Source: Amycolatopsis circi
GTDB lineage: Bacteria; Actinomycetota; Actinomycetes; Mycobacteriales; Pseudonocardiaceae
Assembly (NCBI RefSeq): GCF_003385235.1
Contig: NZ_PQIA01000071.1
Coordinates: 1-49,535 of the forward strand
Length of the DNA: 49,535 nucleotides
Direction of reading: 5' to 3'
In this document: one piece after another, positions 25,260 through 33,100 of the stretch
Numbering within the stretch: position 1 is the first letter of the stretch
Layout: every line of letters starts with the position of its first letter
Position numbers and translations under genes: made by a program
The notes under the pieces: model-generated
Told to the model about the DNA's origin: nothing
What the model saw: only the letters and a program-made list of their open reading frames with translations
Databases searched by the model: none

Positions 25260-26071
25260 ACCGTGCTCCTCTCGCTGAGCCGGACGAAATCGGTCAGGTC
25301 GTGCGAGGCGAACACGGTCACCTCGTCGGCGTGGTCCCGGCGCAGCTCGCGCAACCGGCGCTGGTTCTCGCGCCGCGGCCCGGGCAGCGTCTGGACCCGC
25401 CGTTCGAACATAGCCAATCCGGGCGGGCAAGAGGAATCGGCGTCGATCTCCTGGTGGAAGAAATACGCGTCGCCCGCGTTGAGCACCCAGCCGGACCCGG
25501 TGTCGACGGCCACCCCGGCGTGTCCGACGGTGTGCCCGGCGAGCGGCACGAGCGCGACGCCCTCGACTCCGTCCAGTTCGCGGACCGCGTCGAGGCCGAA
25601 CCAGCTTTCGCCAGCGTCCGAATAGGACTTCCACTGTGGACCGTGCCGGAACTGGACGTCGCGGTACCGCGGATTTCCGGCGCGGTAGGCGTCAAGTTCC
25701 TTGCCGTAGACGTGCACGCGTGCCTGCGGGAAGTCGACGAGCCCGCCGGCGTGGTCGAGGTCGAGGTGGGTGAGGACGATGTCGCGGACGTCCGCCGGGT
25801 CGAAGCCCAGCGCGCGGATGCGGCTCAGCGCGGTTTCGCTTTCGTCCGCCACCGGGTTCGACGTCCGCAGGAAACGCGGACCGAGCCAGCGCGCCGCGTC
25901 GGTGACGGTGGGTGAACCCATTCCGGTCTCGATCAGCGTCAGCCCGGTGCCGGTCTCCACGAGCATGCAGTGGCAGACCAGGGTGGCGCGGCGAAACAGT
26001 CCAGGCTTTCCGTCGACCAGCTTGCCGCCGATCGGACGCATGGTGCCGCAGTTGAAGTGGTGTACCCGCAT
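25256..26071 (-). CDS. Metallo-beta-lactamase-fold hydrolase (lactonase-like), paralogue 2
   Basis: A 271-aa MBL-fold protein sharing NCGTMRP, LVCHCMLVET, THLDLDHAGGL (His102, Asp104, Asp106, His107), PLAGHTVGHAG and NAGDAYFFHQE with the preceding paralogue. They are about the same length and adjacent, so they arose by tandem duplication and then diverged, with non-conserved C-termini. The start overlaps the TetR stop (TAATG), so translation is coupled with the regulator. Confidence 0.88.
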   Translation of the reverse strand: MRVHHFNCGTMRPIGGKLVDGKPGLFRRATLVCHCMLVETGTGLTLIETGMGSPTVTDAARWLGPRFLRTSNPVADESETALSRIRALGFDPADVRDIVLTHLDLDHAGGLVDFPQARVHVYGKELDAYRAGNPRYRDVQFRHGPQWKSYSDAGESWFGLDAVRELDGVEGVALVPLAGHTVGHAGVAVDTGSGWVLNAGDAYFFHQEIDADSSCPPGLAMFERRVQTLPGPRRENQRRLRELRRDHADEVTVFASHDLTDFVRLSERSTV

Positions 26072-26646
26072 TAGGCGAACTCCCGTTCGACAGTGGTGTG
26101 CAGATGAGCGGCGACGGCTTGTAGCGGCGCGGTATCCCGCCGGGTGCGTGCGAGCAGCAACGCGCCTTCGATCGCGGAAAGCACGATGGTCGCCAGAGAA
26201 TCCGCGCGATCTTCGGGGAGACCGCGCTCGGTGAAGTAAGCGGAAATGCCGCGCAGCCAGCCTTCGTAACCCTGGTCGCAGGCCGCGCGGATCGGCTCGC
26301 TGTCGGCGGCTTCCAACGCGACCGTCGCGATTGGACAGCCGCAGCGGAAGTCCGATTCGGACAGTGAGGCGGCCAGAGCGGCGACGATGAGGTCAATGGC
26401 GGTGGCCGGATCCGGTGCGCCAGCGGTGATTTCGCGGAACTGCCCGGCCAACCGTTCCCCGGAAAGCTGTACCGCTTCGGCGGCCAACTGTTCCTTGCCG
26501 CCGGGGAAATGGAAGTACAGCGAACCCTTCGGGGCCCGGCTCTCGGACACGAGCTGCGTCATCCCGGTGGCGTGGTAGCCCTGGGTGCGAAACAGCTCAG
26601 CCGCCGATTCGAGCATCCGGCGGCGCGTGTCGGTGCGGTTGACCAT
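26071..26646 (-). CDS. TetR-family regulator (YxaF/LmrA-like) leading the MBL operon
   Basis: A 191-aa regulator with helix-turn-helix in the first 50 residues (YHATGMTQLVSESRAPKGSLYFHFPGGKEQLAAEA) and the CGCPIA segment typical of the YxaF/LmrA branch. I chose ATG 26646 because TACGGT (minus strand 26658-26653) ends 6 nt upstream. The palindrome GACCGGTC at 26673-26680 covers the -35 position, so autorepression is likely. It is the first gene of an operon with three MBL hydrolases. Confidence 0.88.
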   Translation of the reverse strand: MVNRTDTRRRMLESAAELFRTQGYHATGMTQLVSESRAPKGSLYFHFPGGKEQLAAEAVQLSGERLAGQFREITAGAPDPATAIDLIVAALAASLSESDFRCGCPIATVALEAADSEPIRAACDQGYEGWLRGISAYFTERGLPEDRADSLATIVLSAIEGALLLARTRRDTAPLQAVAAHLHTTVEREFA

Positions 26647-26672
26647 GCGTCCACCGTAGCTCAAACTATGAC

Positions 26673-26680
26673 GACCGGTC
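26673..26680. promoter_or_regulatory. Putative TetR operator GACCGGTC
   Basis: A perfect 8-bp palindrome inside TAGACCGGTCGTCA (minus-strand reading), at the -35 position of the TetR/MBL operon. TAGACCG half-sites are typical for this TetR branch as I recall, so it is the best operator candidate. Confidence 0.5.
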
Positions 26681-26721
26681 TAGTTAGTTTCGAGCCGTGC
26701 CCGCCCGGCGCGGCCGATCGG

Positions 26722-26727
26722 TAACCT
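26722..26727 (+). promoter_or_regulatory. -10 box TAACCT for the aldose-1-epimerase gene, leaderless
   Basis: TAACCT ends 7 nt before ATG 26735 and there is no ribosome site in between. Confidence 0.55.
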
Positions 26728-26734
26728 CAGCGCC

Positions 26735-27640
26735 ATGGCGAACCCCACCGGAGAGCAGTTCGAGATCACCCGCGGCAACGCGCGCGCCGTCGTCACCGAG
26801 ATCGGTGCCGGACTGCGCGCGTTCGAGATCAGCGGAGTGCCGTACGTCGAGACGTTCGCCGAGGACGAGAAGCCGCCGAAGGGGCTCGGCCAGGTGCTGC
26901 TGCCGTGGCCGAACCGGACCAAGGGCGGCAAGTGGGAGTTCGAGGGCGAAGAGCAGCAGTTGGAGATCACCGAGGAAGCGCGCGGCAACGCCATCCACGG
27001 CCTGACCCGGCACCTGGAATGGGAGCTGGTGGAGCACGCCGAAACGTCGATCACGCTCGCCATTGACGTCGAGGTGCAGCCCGGCTGGCCGGTCCCGCTG
27101 CGCGCGACGATCACCTACGACCTGCAGCCGCGCGAACTCGTCATCACCCACGAGATCCGCAACGAGGGGGAGAAGCCGATCGGCGTCGGCGTCGGGACCC
27201 ACCCGTACTTCCGGATCGGCGACGCGCCCACCGACGAGCTGACTCTCACGCTGCCCGCCACGCGCGTCCGGCCGTACGAGGGCGATCAGCAGATGCCGTA
27301 CGCGGACGAGCAGGACGTCGAAGGCACCGAGTACGACTTCCGCCAGGGGCGCGTGCTGGAGGGCGTCGACTTGGACACCGCGTTCGGCGGGCTGGAACTG
27401 GCCGCCGACGGGACTCATCACCACGTGCTGTCCCACGGCGACCGCCAGCTGGTCGTCTGGACCGGCCCGGACTTCCGCTGGGTGCAGGTGTTCACGCCGG
27501 ACGACCTGACCGGCCGCGGCCGCGCGGTGGCGATCGAGCCGATGACCTGCCCGGCGGACGCGCTCAACACCCGCACCGACCTGATCGAACTGGAGCCGGC
27601 CACGTCGTGGACCGGCAGCTGGGGAATCCGGGTCCCGTGA
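26735..27640 (+). CDS. Aldose 1-epimerase family protein
   Basis: A 301-aa mutarotase-fold protein. Sugar-binding and catalytic residues are in place: Arg61 (PWPNR), His88 (GNAIHGLTR), catalytic acid His156 (GVGTHPYF) and catalytic base Glu268 (AIEPMTCPADA). It would interconvert alpha and beta anomers of a hexose in the cytoplasm. Similar actinobacterial proteins are often annotated galM-like with unknown physiological sugar. The next gene (GNAT) overlaps its stop by 4 bp. Confidence 0.9.
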   Translation: MANPTGEQFEITRGNARAVVTEIGAGLRAFEISGVPYVETFAEDEKPPKGLGQVLLPWPNRTKGGKWEFEGEEQQLEITEEARGNAIHGLTRHLEWELVEHAETSITLAIDVEVQPGWPVPLRATITYDLQPRELVITHEIRNEGEKPIGVGVGTHPYFRIGDAPTDELTLTLPATRVRPYEGDQQMPYADEQDVEGTEYDFRQGRVLEGVDLDTAFGGLELAADGTHHHVLSHGDRQLVVWTGPDFRWVQVFTPDDLTGRGRAVAIEPMTCPADALNTRTDLIELEPATSWTGSWGIRVP

Positions 27641-28110
27641 AGCTCGAGCTGCTGACCGACACCGCCGCGGGGGAGCTGTTGACCCTGCAGCAGGCGGCAT
27701 ACCTCACCGAGGCGCGGGCGCACCAGAACTTCGACCTGCCGCCGCTGATGGACACCCTCGACGACGTGCGCGCGGCGCTCGCCGACCCGTCGATCGCGAT
27801 CTGGGGTTTCCGCGACGACGGCCGGCTCGTGGCGGCCGTGCGGATGCGAGCGGACGGTCCGGTCGGCGAGATCGGCCGGTTCGTCGTGGCGCCGGATCGC
27901 CAAGGCGAGGGACTCGGTACCGCGCTGCTGGCGGCCGCGGAGGAGGCGACCCCGGCGGAGGTGACGGTGTTCCGGCTGTGCACCGGCGAGCGTTCGGCCG
28001 GACCGCTCTATTTGTACCGAAAGCTCGGTTACCGCGAGACGCACCGCTCGCCGGAGGCGGACTATCAGTTGGTGCACCTGGAAAAACCCCGGATGCGCGA
28101 ACCCGGGTGA
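27637..28110 (+). CDS. GNAT-family N-acetyltransferase
   Basis: A 157-aa GNAT protein. The acetyl-CoA-binding motif A is IGRFVVAPDRQGEGLGTALLAAAE, followed by motif B with ERSAGPLYLYRKLGYRE. GTG 27637 overlaps the epimerase stop as GTGA, so it is co-translated with it. The acceptor (amine on a small molecule or protein N-terminus) cannot be told. Confidence 0.9.
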   Translation: MKLELLTDTAAGELLTLQQAAYLTEARAHQNFDLPPLMDTLDDVRAALADPSIAIWGFRDDGRLVAAVRMRADGPVGEIGRFVVAPDRQGEGLGTALLAAAEEATPAEVTVFRLCTGERSAGPLYLYRKLGYRETHRSPEADYQLVHLEKPRMREPG

Positions 28111-28116
28111 GTTCGT

Positions 28117-28122
28117 TAGCGT
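28117..28122 (+). promoter_or_regulatory. -10 box TAGCGT for the amidohydrolase gene, leaderless
   Basis: TAGCGT ends 8 nt before ATG 28131. The intervening sequence has no purine-rich ribosome site. Confidence 0.5.
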
Positions 28123-28130
28123 GTCAAACT

Positions 28131-29351
28131 ATGGCTTACAAGGCGATTGTCGGGGGCTATGTGGTCCCCGTCGGCGCCGCTCCGATCGAGGGCGGCACTG
28201 TGCTCATCGAAGACGGCCGGATCACCCATGTCGGGACTGAGGCCGACGTCGAGATCCCAGAGGACGCGGAGCTGGTGGACGCGTCCGGCAGCTGGGTCCT
28301 GCCGGGATTCGTCGACGCGCACGCGCACCTCGGCGTGCACGAGGAGGGCGAGGGCTGGTCGGGCAACGACACCAACGAAATGACCGACCCGAACGGCGCG
28401 CGCTTCCGCGCGGTCGACGGGATCGACCCGTACGAGCCTGGCTTCGACGACGCGCTGTCCGGCGGCGTCACGAGCGTGGTGATCAAGCCGGGGTCGGGCA
28501 ACCCGATCGGCGGCCAGACCATCGGCGTGAAGACGTGGGGCCGCTCCATTCTGGACATGACGTTCGCCGAGCACGTGAGCGTGAAGAGCGCGCTGGGCGA
28601 GAACCCGAAAAGGGTCTACGGCGATAGAAAGGTCACCCCGTCGACGAGGCTCGGCGTGGCCGCGATCCTGCGCGAGGCGTTCACGAAGGCGCGCAACTAC
28701 CAGGCGAAGCGCGATCACACGCTGGCCGAGGGCAAGCCGTTCGAAACGGACCTGACCAACGAAACGCTGGCGAAGGTCCTGGACGGCGAGCTGTACTGGG
28801 ACCAGCACGTGCACCGCGCCGACGACATGGTGACCGCGATCCGGCTCGCCGACGAGTTCGGCTACAAACTGGTGATCAACCACGGCACCGAAGGCCACCT
28901 GATCGCGGACCTGCTGGCCGAACGCGACGTCCCGGTGATCCTCGGCCCGCTGTTCACCACGAAGTCCAAGGTGGAACTGCGCAACCGAAGCCTCCGTTCG
29001 GCGGGGATTCTCGCGCGGGCCGGGGTTCGTATTTCCATCACCACTGACCACCCGGTAGTCCCGATCAACTTCCTGGTGTACCAAGCCGCTCTGGCGGTGA
29101 AGGACGGTCTCGACCCGGAGACCGCTTTGAAGGCACTGACGCTGCACCCGGCGCAGATGCTCGGCCTGGACGACCGGATCGGCACGCTGACGCCCGGTCT
29201 GGACGCGGACGTGGTGCTGTGGTCGGGCGACCCGCTGGACGTGATGAACCGCGCGATGCGGGTGTTCGTGCGGGGCCAGGAGGTCTACCACTTCGACGAG
29301 ACGACCGGCGAGGGTGTGTCGAAGGATCGACGGTACCGGGAAACTCGCTGA
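28131..29351 (+). CDS. Amidohydrolase (imidazolonepropionase-like family)
   Basis: A 406-aa TIM-barrel amidohydrolase. HAH (His64, His66) in GFVDAHAHLGVH binds the metal; further ligand histidines are near DQHVHRADD and VINHGTEGH, and the catalytic Asp lies in ITTDHPVVP. The flanking beta-sandwich contains the usual ALKALTLHPAQMLGLDDRIG and DADVVLWSGDPLD end. Family members hydrolyse cyclic amides or peptides; the precise substrate is unknown. Confidence 0.9.
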   Translation: MAYKAIVGGYVVPVGAAPIEGGTVLIEDGRITHVGTEADVEIPEDAELVDASGSWVLPGFVDAHAHLGVHEEGEGWSGNDTNEMTDPNGARFRAVDGIDPYEPGFDDALSGGVTSVVIKPGSGNPIGGQTIGVKTWGRSILDMTFAEHVSVKSALGENPKRVYGDRKVTPSTRLGVAAILREAFTKARNYQAKRDHTLAEGKPFETDLTNETLAKVLDGELYWDQHVHRADDMVTAIRLADEFGYKLVINHGTEGHLIADLLAERDVPVILGPLFTTKSKVELRNRSLRSAGILARAGVRISITTDHPVVPINFLVYQAALAVKDGLDPETALKALTLHPAQMLGLDDRIGTLTPGLDADVVLWSGDPLDVMNRAMRVFVRGQEVYHFDETTGEGVSKDRRYRETR

Positions 29352-29376
29352 ACGGTTGAGGCTTTCGAGCTGGACC

Positions 29377-29952
29377 TCACCGAAGCAGGGCGGTGGGATC
29401 CAGTTCGAAAGGGAACGGCTCGGCGGCGCGGAATTTCCCGGTGACGGCTGGGGAGTTCTGGTAGCCGAGCTTCCCGTCCTGACGACAGGTGACGAGGGAG
29501 ACCGGGTCGTCGAGATCGAGGATCCAGTAGAACGGGATTCCGGCGTCGGCGTACTCCTGGTGCTTCGTGACGTAGTCGGTGCGCTTCGAATCCGGCGCCG
29601 CGACTTCGACCACCAGGACGAGGTCTTCGGCGCGGAGGATGTCCTCCTCGCGAGTCCGGGCGATTGCGCCCGACGTGGTGACCAGGAGATCGGGGCATCG
29701 GGAGAAACCCGGTGCCCCGTCCGGCGCGAGACCCAGATCGATATCGACGCGCGGCACCACGTAAAAGTCGTCCGACAGTTGCTCGTGCAGCTGGAAAGCC
29801 AGTGCGTACGTCGCGTGGTTGTGCCAAGCACCGGGGCTCGGCGAGAACACCAGACGGCCTTCGACGAGTTCGGTGAAACCCGGCTCGACCTCGCCGAGTG
29901 CGAGGTATTCCTTGATCGAGAGCAGTTGCCGCGGAAGTGTCCTGGTGTCCAT
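29377..29952 (-). CDS. Uma2-family (DUF820) restriction-endonuclease-fold protein
   Basis: A 191-aa protein with the PD-(D/E)xK core of Uma2: Asp88 in RCPDLLV, Glu116 in VVEVAAPDS and Lys130 before HQEYADAGIPFYWILDLDDP. These proteins are abundant in actinomycetes and cyanobacteria and their role is unknown. It is transcribed minus with TACCGT (29965-29960) ending 7 nt before ATG 29952, so it is probably leaderless; this box overlaps the stop of the NmrA-like gene. Confidence 0.88.
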   Translation of the reverse strand: MDTRTLPRQLLSIKEYLALGEVEPGFTELVEGRLVFSPSPGAWHNHATYALAFQLHEQLSDDFYVVPRVDIDLGLAPDGAPGFSRCPDLLVTTSGAIARTREEDILRAEDLVLVVEVAAPDSKRTDYVTKHQEYADAGIPFYWILDLDDPVSLVTCRQDGKLGYQNSPAVTGKFRAAEPFPFELDPTALLR

Positions 29953-29957
29953 GCCGC

Positions 29958-30782
29958 TCACGGTAAGCGAGGGGTACGACACTTTCCGCCAACACAGTCC
30001 GCGAGGAACGTCCGCAACCCCCGCGGCGCGCCACCGGTGACCGCGGCGAAATCCTCGCTCAGCCAAGCCCCGTCGCCCTCCGCCAGCAAGCCGAAAACCT
30101 GCGCGTTCGACTCCGCCTCCGGCACCCCGTTCGCGACCATCGCCGCGCAATGCTCCTCAGCCGAGATCCGCCGATACTCCACCGGCTGACCTGTCGCCGA
30201 AGCCCATTCCCGCGCCACATCGGCGAAGGTGACCAGGTCCGGCCCAGTCAGCAGATACGTCCGCCCGGCATGCTCCGTCGGAGCCGCGGCGATCGCAGCA
30301 GCCGCCGCGGCGACGTCTCGGGCGTCGATCATCCCGATCCGGCCCTCGCCCGCGGACCCCGAAAAGCCGCCGGTTGCCGCGATCTCCGGCGCGAGGGCCA
30401 GCAGATTCTGCATGAAGAAGTTCGGCGCGAGAAGCGTGTACTCCATCCCCGACGCCTTGAGGTGCGCGTCGATCCGCGCGTGCGCTCGCCGCCGGGCGAC
30501 TGGTGAATCAACGTAGGACTTGTGGTTGGTGATCCGGACAACGTGCCGCACGCCGTGCGCGGCCGCGCGGTCGAGAACCGCGATCTGCGACTCCACCGCA
30601 GGCCCGATCAGTAGCAGAGTGTCGACGCCGCGCAGGGCCGCGTCGAGAGTGTCCGGACGGTCGAAATCGCCGACGACTTCGTCGGCACCGCCGGACGGGG
30701 TGCGGACGAGCGTCCGGACCGGCCCGAGCAGCCGGACTGCTTCGCTGCCGATTTTGCCAGTAGCACCGGTAACCAAGACCAT
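29958..30782 (-). CDS. NmrA-like NAD(P)-binding oxidoreductase/sensor
   Basis: A 274-aa atypical SDR (NmrA/HSCARG or QOR2-like). The Rossmann motif GATGKIG (6-12) is followed by LVRTPS, the usual position for NADP selectivity, and the family motif RITNHKSYVDSP. No YxxxK is expected in this group. Divergent from an HxlR-type regulator at 30849; such pairs commonly encode quinone or aldehyde response. ATG 30782 has AGGA 7 nt upstream. Confidence 0.88.
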   Translation of the reverse strand: MVLVTGATGKIGSEAVRLLGPVRTLVRTPSGGADEVVGDFDRPDTLDAALRGVDTLLLIGPAVESQIAVLDRAAAHGVRHVVRITNHKSYVDSPVARRRAHARIDAHLKASGMEYTLLAPNFFMQNLLALAPEIAATGGFSGSAGEGRIGMIDARDVAAAAAAIAAAPTEHAGRTYLLTGPDLVTFADVAREWASATGQPVEYRRISAEEHCAAMVANGVPEAESNAQVFGLLAEGDGAWLSEDFAAVTGGAPRGLRTFLADCVGGKCRTPRLP

Positions 30783-30803
30783 GCACCGATCCTGCGCGCC
30801 GCC

Positions 30804-30857
30804 GGTATCGTTTGTGAAGAAGGCACCTCAACGATCTATAGGTACCCAATGGATACC
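30804..30857. promoter_or_regulatory. HxlR operator region with GGTATC half-sites, overlapping the hxlR start
   Basis: GGTACCCAATGGATACC (30841-30857) is a 17-bp imperfect dyad (3 mismatched positions) that includes the hxlR ATG. A third half-site GGTATC stands at 30804-30809 in front of the divergent NmrA-like gene. The arrangement fits HxlR autorepression and control of the NmrA-like gene. Confidence 0.5.
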
Positions 30858-31211
30858 AAGTATGCGAAAGCGTGCCCGTCGCGCACCGTGATGGACGTGC
30901 TGGCCAACAAATGGACGCTCTACGTCCTGGGCCTGCTCCGGCAGTACGAACGGCCATTGCGCTTCACCGAACTGCGTCGAGGCGTCGAGGGCGTGACGCA
31001 GAAATCGCTCACCCAGGTGCTGCGCAACCTCGAACGCGACGGGCTGGTCAGCCGCACCATCTACCCGACGATTCCGCCGCGCGTGGAGTACGCGCTCACC
31101 GATCTCGGAAGGGACGTCGGCGCGTTGACCGGCGCGATCGCGGACTGGTCGAAAGCCAACGCGGGCCGCGTCCAGGCGGCCCGCGCGGCTTATGACAACC
31201 GTCCGGACTAG
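30849..31211 (+). CDS. HxlR-family winged-helix regulator
   Basis: A 120-aa HxlR regulator with an N-terminal Cys (KACPSRTVMDVLANKWTLYVLGLL) in the position used for thiol/electrophile sensing in YodB/HypR-type members, then QKSLTQVLRNLERDGLVSRTIYP as recognition helix and wing. The single Cys suggests redox or electrophile control. It is divergent from the NmrA-like oxidoreductase. Its TAG overlaps the stop of the acyl-CoA dehydrogenase by 4 bp on the other strand. Confidence 0.92.
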   Translation: MDTKYAKACPSRTVMDVLANKWTLYVLGLLRQYERPLRFTELRRGVEGVTQKSLTQVLRNLERDGLVSRTIYPTIPPRVEYALTDLGRDVGALTGAIADWSKANAGRVQAARAAYDNRPD

Positions 31212-32353
31212 GCGTTCTTCAGCGAACGAGCGATCACCATCCGCTGAATCTGGTTCGTCCCCTCGAAGATCTGCGGCACCTTCGCCTCCCGCATGTACCG
31301 CTCCACCGGGAAGTCCTTGGTATATCCCGCCCCGCCGAGCACCTGCACCGCGTCCGTCGTCACCTTCATCGCGCCGTCCGTCGCCACCAGTTTCGCGATC
31401 GACGATTGCCGCTGGAAGTCCAGTCCGCGGTCGCGTCGACGGGCAGCGTCCAGGTAGGTCGCACGGGCTGATTCGACCGTCGCCGCCATGTCGGCCAGCA
31501 GGAACTCCATGCCCTGGAAATCCACGATCGGGCGGCCGAACTGCGTGCGTCCCTTCGCGTACTCCACGGCCTCGTCCAGCGCCGCCTGCGCCAAGCCCAC
31601 CGCGCACGCGGCGATCCCGAGCCTGCCGGAGCTGAGCGACGCCAAAGCGATCTTCAGGCCCGCGCCCTCGCCGCCGATGAGCCGGTCCGCCGGGACCCGG
31701 GCGTTGTTGAACAGCATCTGCGCCGTCGGCGACCCGGTGAGGCCCATCTTCCGCTCGCGCGGGGCCGCCGAGAGACCCGGAGTCGACGAGTCGACCAGGA
31801 GACACGAGATGCCGTGGCCGCCGTCGTCGCTCGTGCGGACCATCGTCGTGTAGAAGTCCGCGACGCCGGCGTGGGTGATCCACGCTTTCGTGCCGTTGAC
31901 GACGTACTCGTCCTCGGATAGCCGCGCGCGGGTGGACAGTGCCGCCGCGTCCGAGCCGGCCTGTGTTTCCGACAGGGCGTACGCGCCGAGCAGCGAGCCG
32001 CCCAGCATGTCCGGCAGCCAGCGGTCCTGCTGTTCTTCCGTGCCGTAGTTCGCGAGGGCGTAGCAGGACATCGTGTGCACCGACAGCCCCACGCCGACGC
32101 TCATCCACGCGGCGGCGATCTCCTCCAGTGCCTGCAGATAGACCTCGTACGGTTGCTCGGCCCCGCCCCAGCGCTCCGGGTACGGCAGGCCAAGCAGGCC
32201 GGACTTGCCGATCAGGGCGAACAGGTCGCGCGGGAAGTTTTCGGCCTCCTCGTCGGCTGCGGCGCGCGGTTTCAGCTCGTCACGGGCGATTTCCGTGACG
32301 AGCGCGAGCAGATCCTCGGACTCCGGCGTCGGCAGCAGACGGTCGACCGGCAT
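31208..32353 (-). CDS. Acyl-CoA dehydrogenase
   Basis: A 381-aa flavoprotein of the acyl-CoA dehydrogenase family, oxidising acyl-CoA to enoyl-CoA in beta-oxidation or branched amino-acid degradation. Signatures are YALSETQAGSDAAAL, WITHAGVADFYTTM and the C-terminal QIFEGTNQIQRM with catalytic base Glu364, the position used in short-chain and butyryl-CoA dehydrogenases. GGGAGGA precedes ATG 32353. Divergent from a TetR at 32455, whose operator probably overlaps this promoter. Confidence 0.93.
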   Translation of the reverse strand: MPVDRLLPTPESEDLLALVTEIARDELKPRAAADEEAENFPRDLFALIGKSGLLGLPYPERWGGAEQPYEVYLQALEEIAAAWMSVGVGLSVHTMSCYALANYGTEEQQDRWLPDMLGGSLLGAYALSETQAGSDAAALSTRARLSEDEYVVNGTKAWITHAGVADFYTTMVRTSDDGGHGISCLLVDSSTPGLSAAPRERKMGLTGSPTAQMLFNNARVPADRLIGGEGAGLKIALASLSSGRLGIAACAVGLAQAALDEAVEYAKGRTQFGRPIVDFQGMEFLLADMAATVESARATYLDAARRRDRGLDFQRQSSIAKLVATDGAMKVTTDAVQVLGGAGYTKDFPVERYMREAKVPQIFEGTNQIQRMVIARSLKNA

Positions 32354-32374
32354 GGTTCCTCCCAGAACGCGGCG

Positions 32375-32390
32375 GTACTGAAAACAGTAC
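32375..32390. promoter_or_regulatory. Operator GTACTGaaaaCAGTAC between acyl-CoA dehydrogenase and TetR
   Basis: A perfect dyad of 6-bp arms with a 4-bp A-tract. TACTGT on the minus strand (32389-32384) inside it could be the -10 of the dehydrogenase gene, so binding would block transcription. An extra AGTAC half-site lies at 32406-32410. Confidence 0.6.
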
Positions 32391-32454
32391 TAACGGCTGA
32401 TTGAGAGTACCGTATGCGGAGCGGGACTGTCCCTGATCGATAGGAGATAGTGAC

Positions 32455-33045
32455 GTGATGTCCACCCCTGAAGCCCGTCGCCGGCCCACCGCGCGGCAGC
32501 AGGCGCTGCTGCGCGAGCTAGAGGCGCTGTTCCTGGCGGAGGGCTTCGCCGGTTTCACGCTCGACGACCTGGCCGCCCGGCTCCGCTGCTCGAAGTCGAC
32601 GCTGTACGCGCTCGCGCCGAGCAAGGAGCAGCTCGCGGTCAAGGTCGTGGCGCACTTCTTCCGCGACGCCGCCGAGCGCCTGGAGAAGCGGATCGCGGGC
32701 ATCGACGACGCGCGCGAGCTGATCGGCGAGTACCTCTCCGGCGTCTCCGAGCACCTGAACCGGGCGTCACCGGAGTTCATGGCCGACATCGCCGCGTTCG
32801 CCCCGGCCCGCGACACCTATCAGCTCAACAGCCGCGCCGCCGCGCGCCGGATCCGCGCGTTCATCGACAAGGGCGTCGCCGACGGGGTGTTCCGCGACGT
32901 GCACGCGCGGCTCGTGGCCGAAATGACCGGACTGATCATCGAAGGCATTCAGACCGGCGTGCTCGGCCGCCGGACCGACGTGTCCGACGCGGAAGCGTTC
33001 ACCGCGCTCGGCGAACTTCTGCTCGGCGGACTCGACAAGAACTGA
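32455..33045 (+). CDS. TetR-family regulator of the acyl-CoA dehydrogenase
   Basis: A 196-aa TetR protein; helix-turn-helix at about 28-62 (FTLDDLAARLRCSKSTLYALAPSKEQL) and a ligand domain with FAPARDTYQL and MTGLIIEGIQTGVLG. The start could be GTG 32455 or ATG 32458; TAGGAG at 32441-32446 suits the GTG slightly better. Likely represses the divergent dehydrogenase through GTACTGaaaaCAGTAC and responds to an acyl-CoA or fatty acid; the ligand is inferred from context only. Confidence 0.88.
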   Translation: MMSTPEARRRPTARQQALLRELEALFLAEGFAGFTLDDLAARLRCSKSTLYALAPSKEQLAVKVVAHFFRDAAERLEKRIAGIDDARELIGEYLSGVSEHLNRASPEFMADIAAFAPARDTYQLNSRAAARRIRAFIDKGVADGVFRDVHARLVAEMTGLIIEGIQTGVLGRRTDVSDAEAFTALGELLLGGLDKN

Positions 33046-33086
33046 TTTGTCCGTCCGCGGACAGGAATTGTCAGCGCCGGTTCCTC

Positions 33087-33092
33087 TACACT
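33087..33092 (+). promoter_or_regulatory. -10 box TACACT for the PfkB kinase, leaderless
   Basis: TACACT ends 8 nt before GTG 33101, which is also where sequence similarity to the family begins. Confidence 0.5.
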
Positions 33093-33100
33093 CGCCGCTT

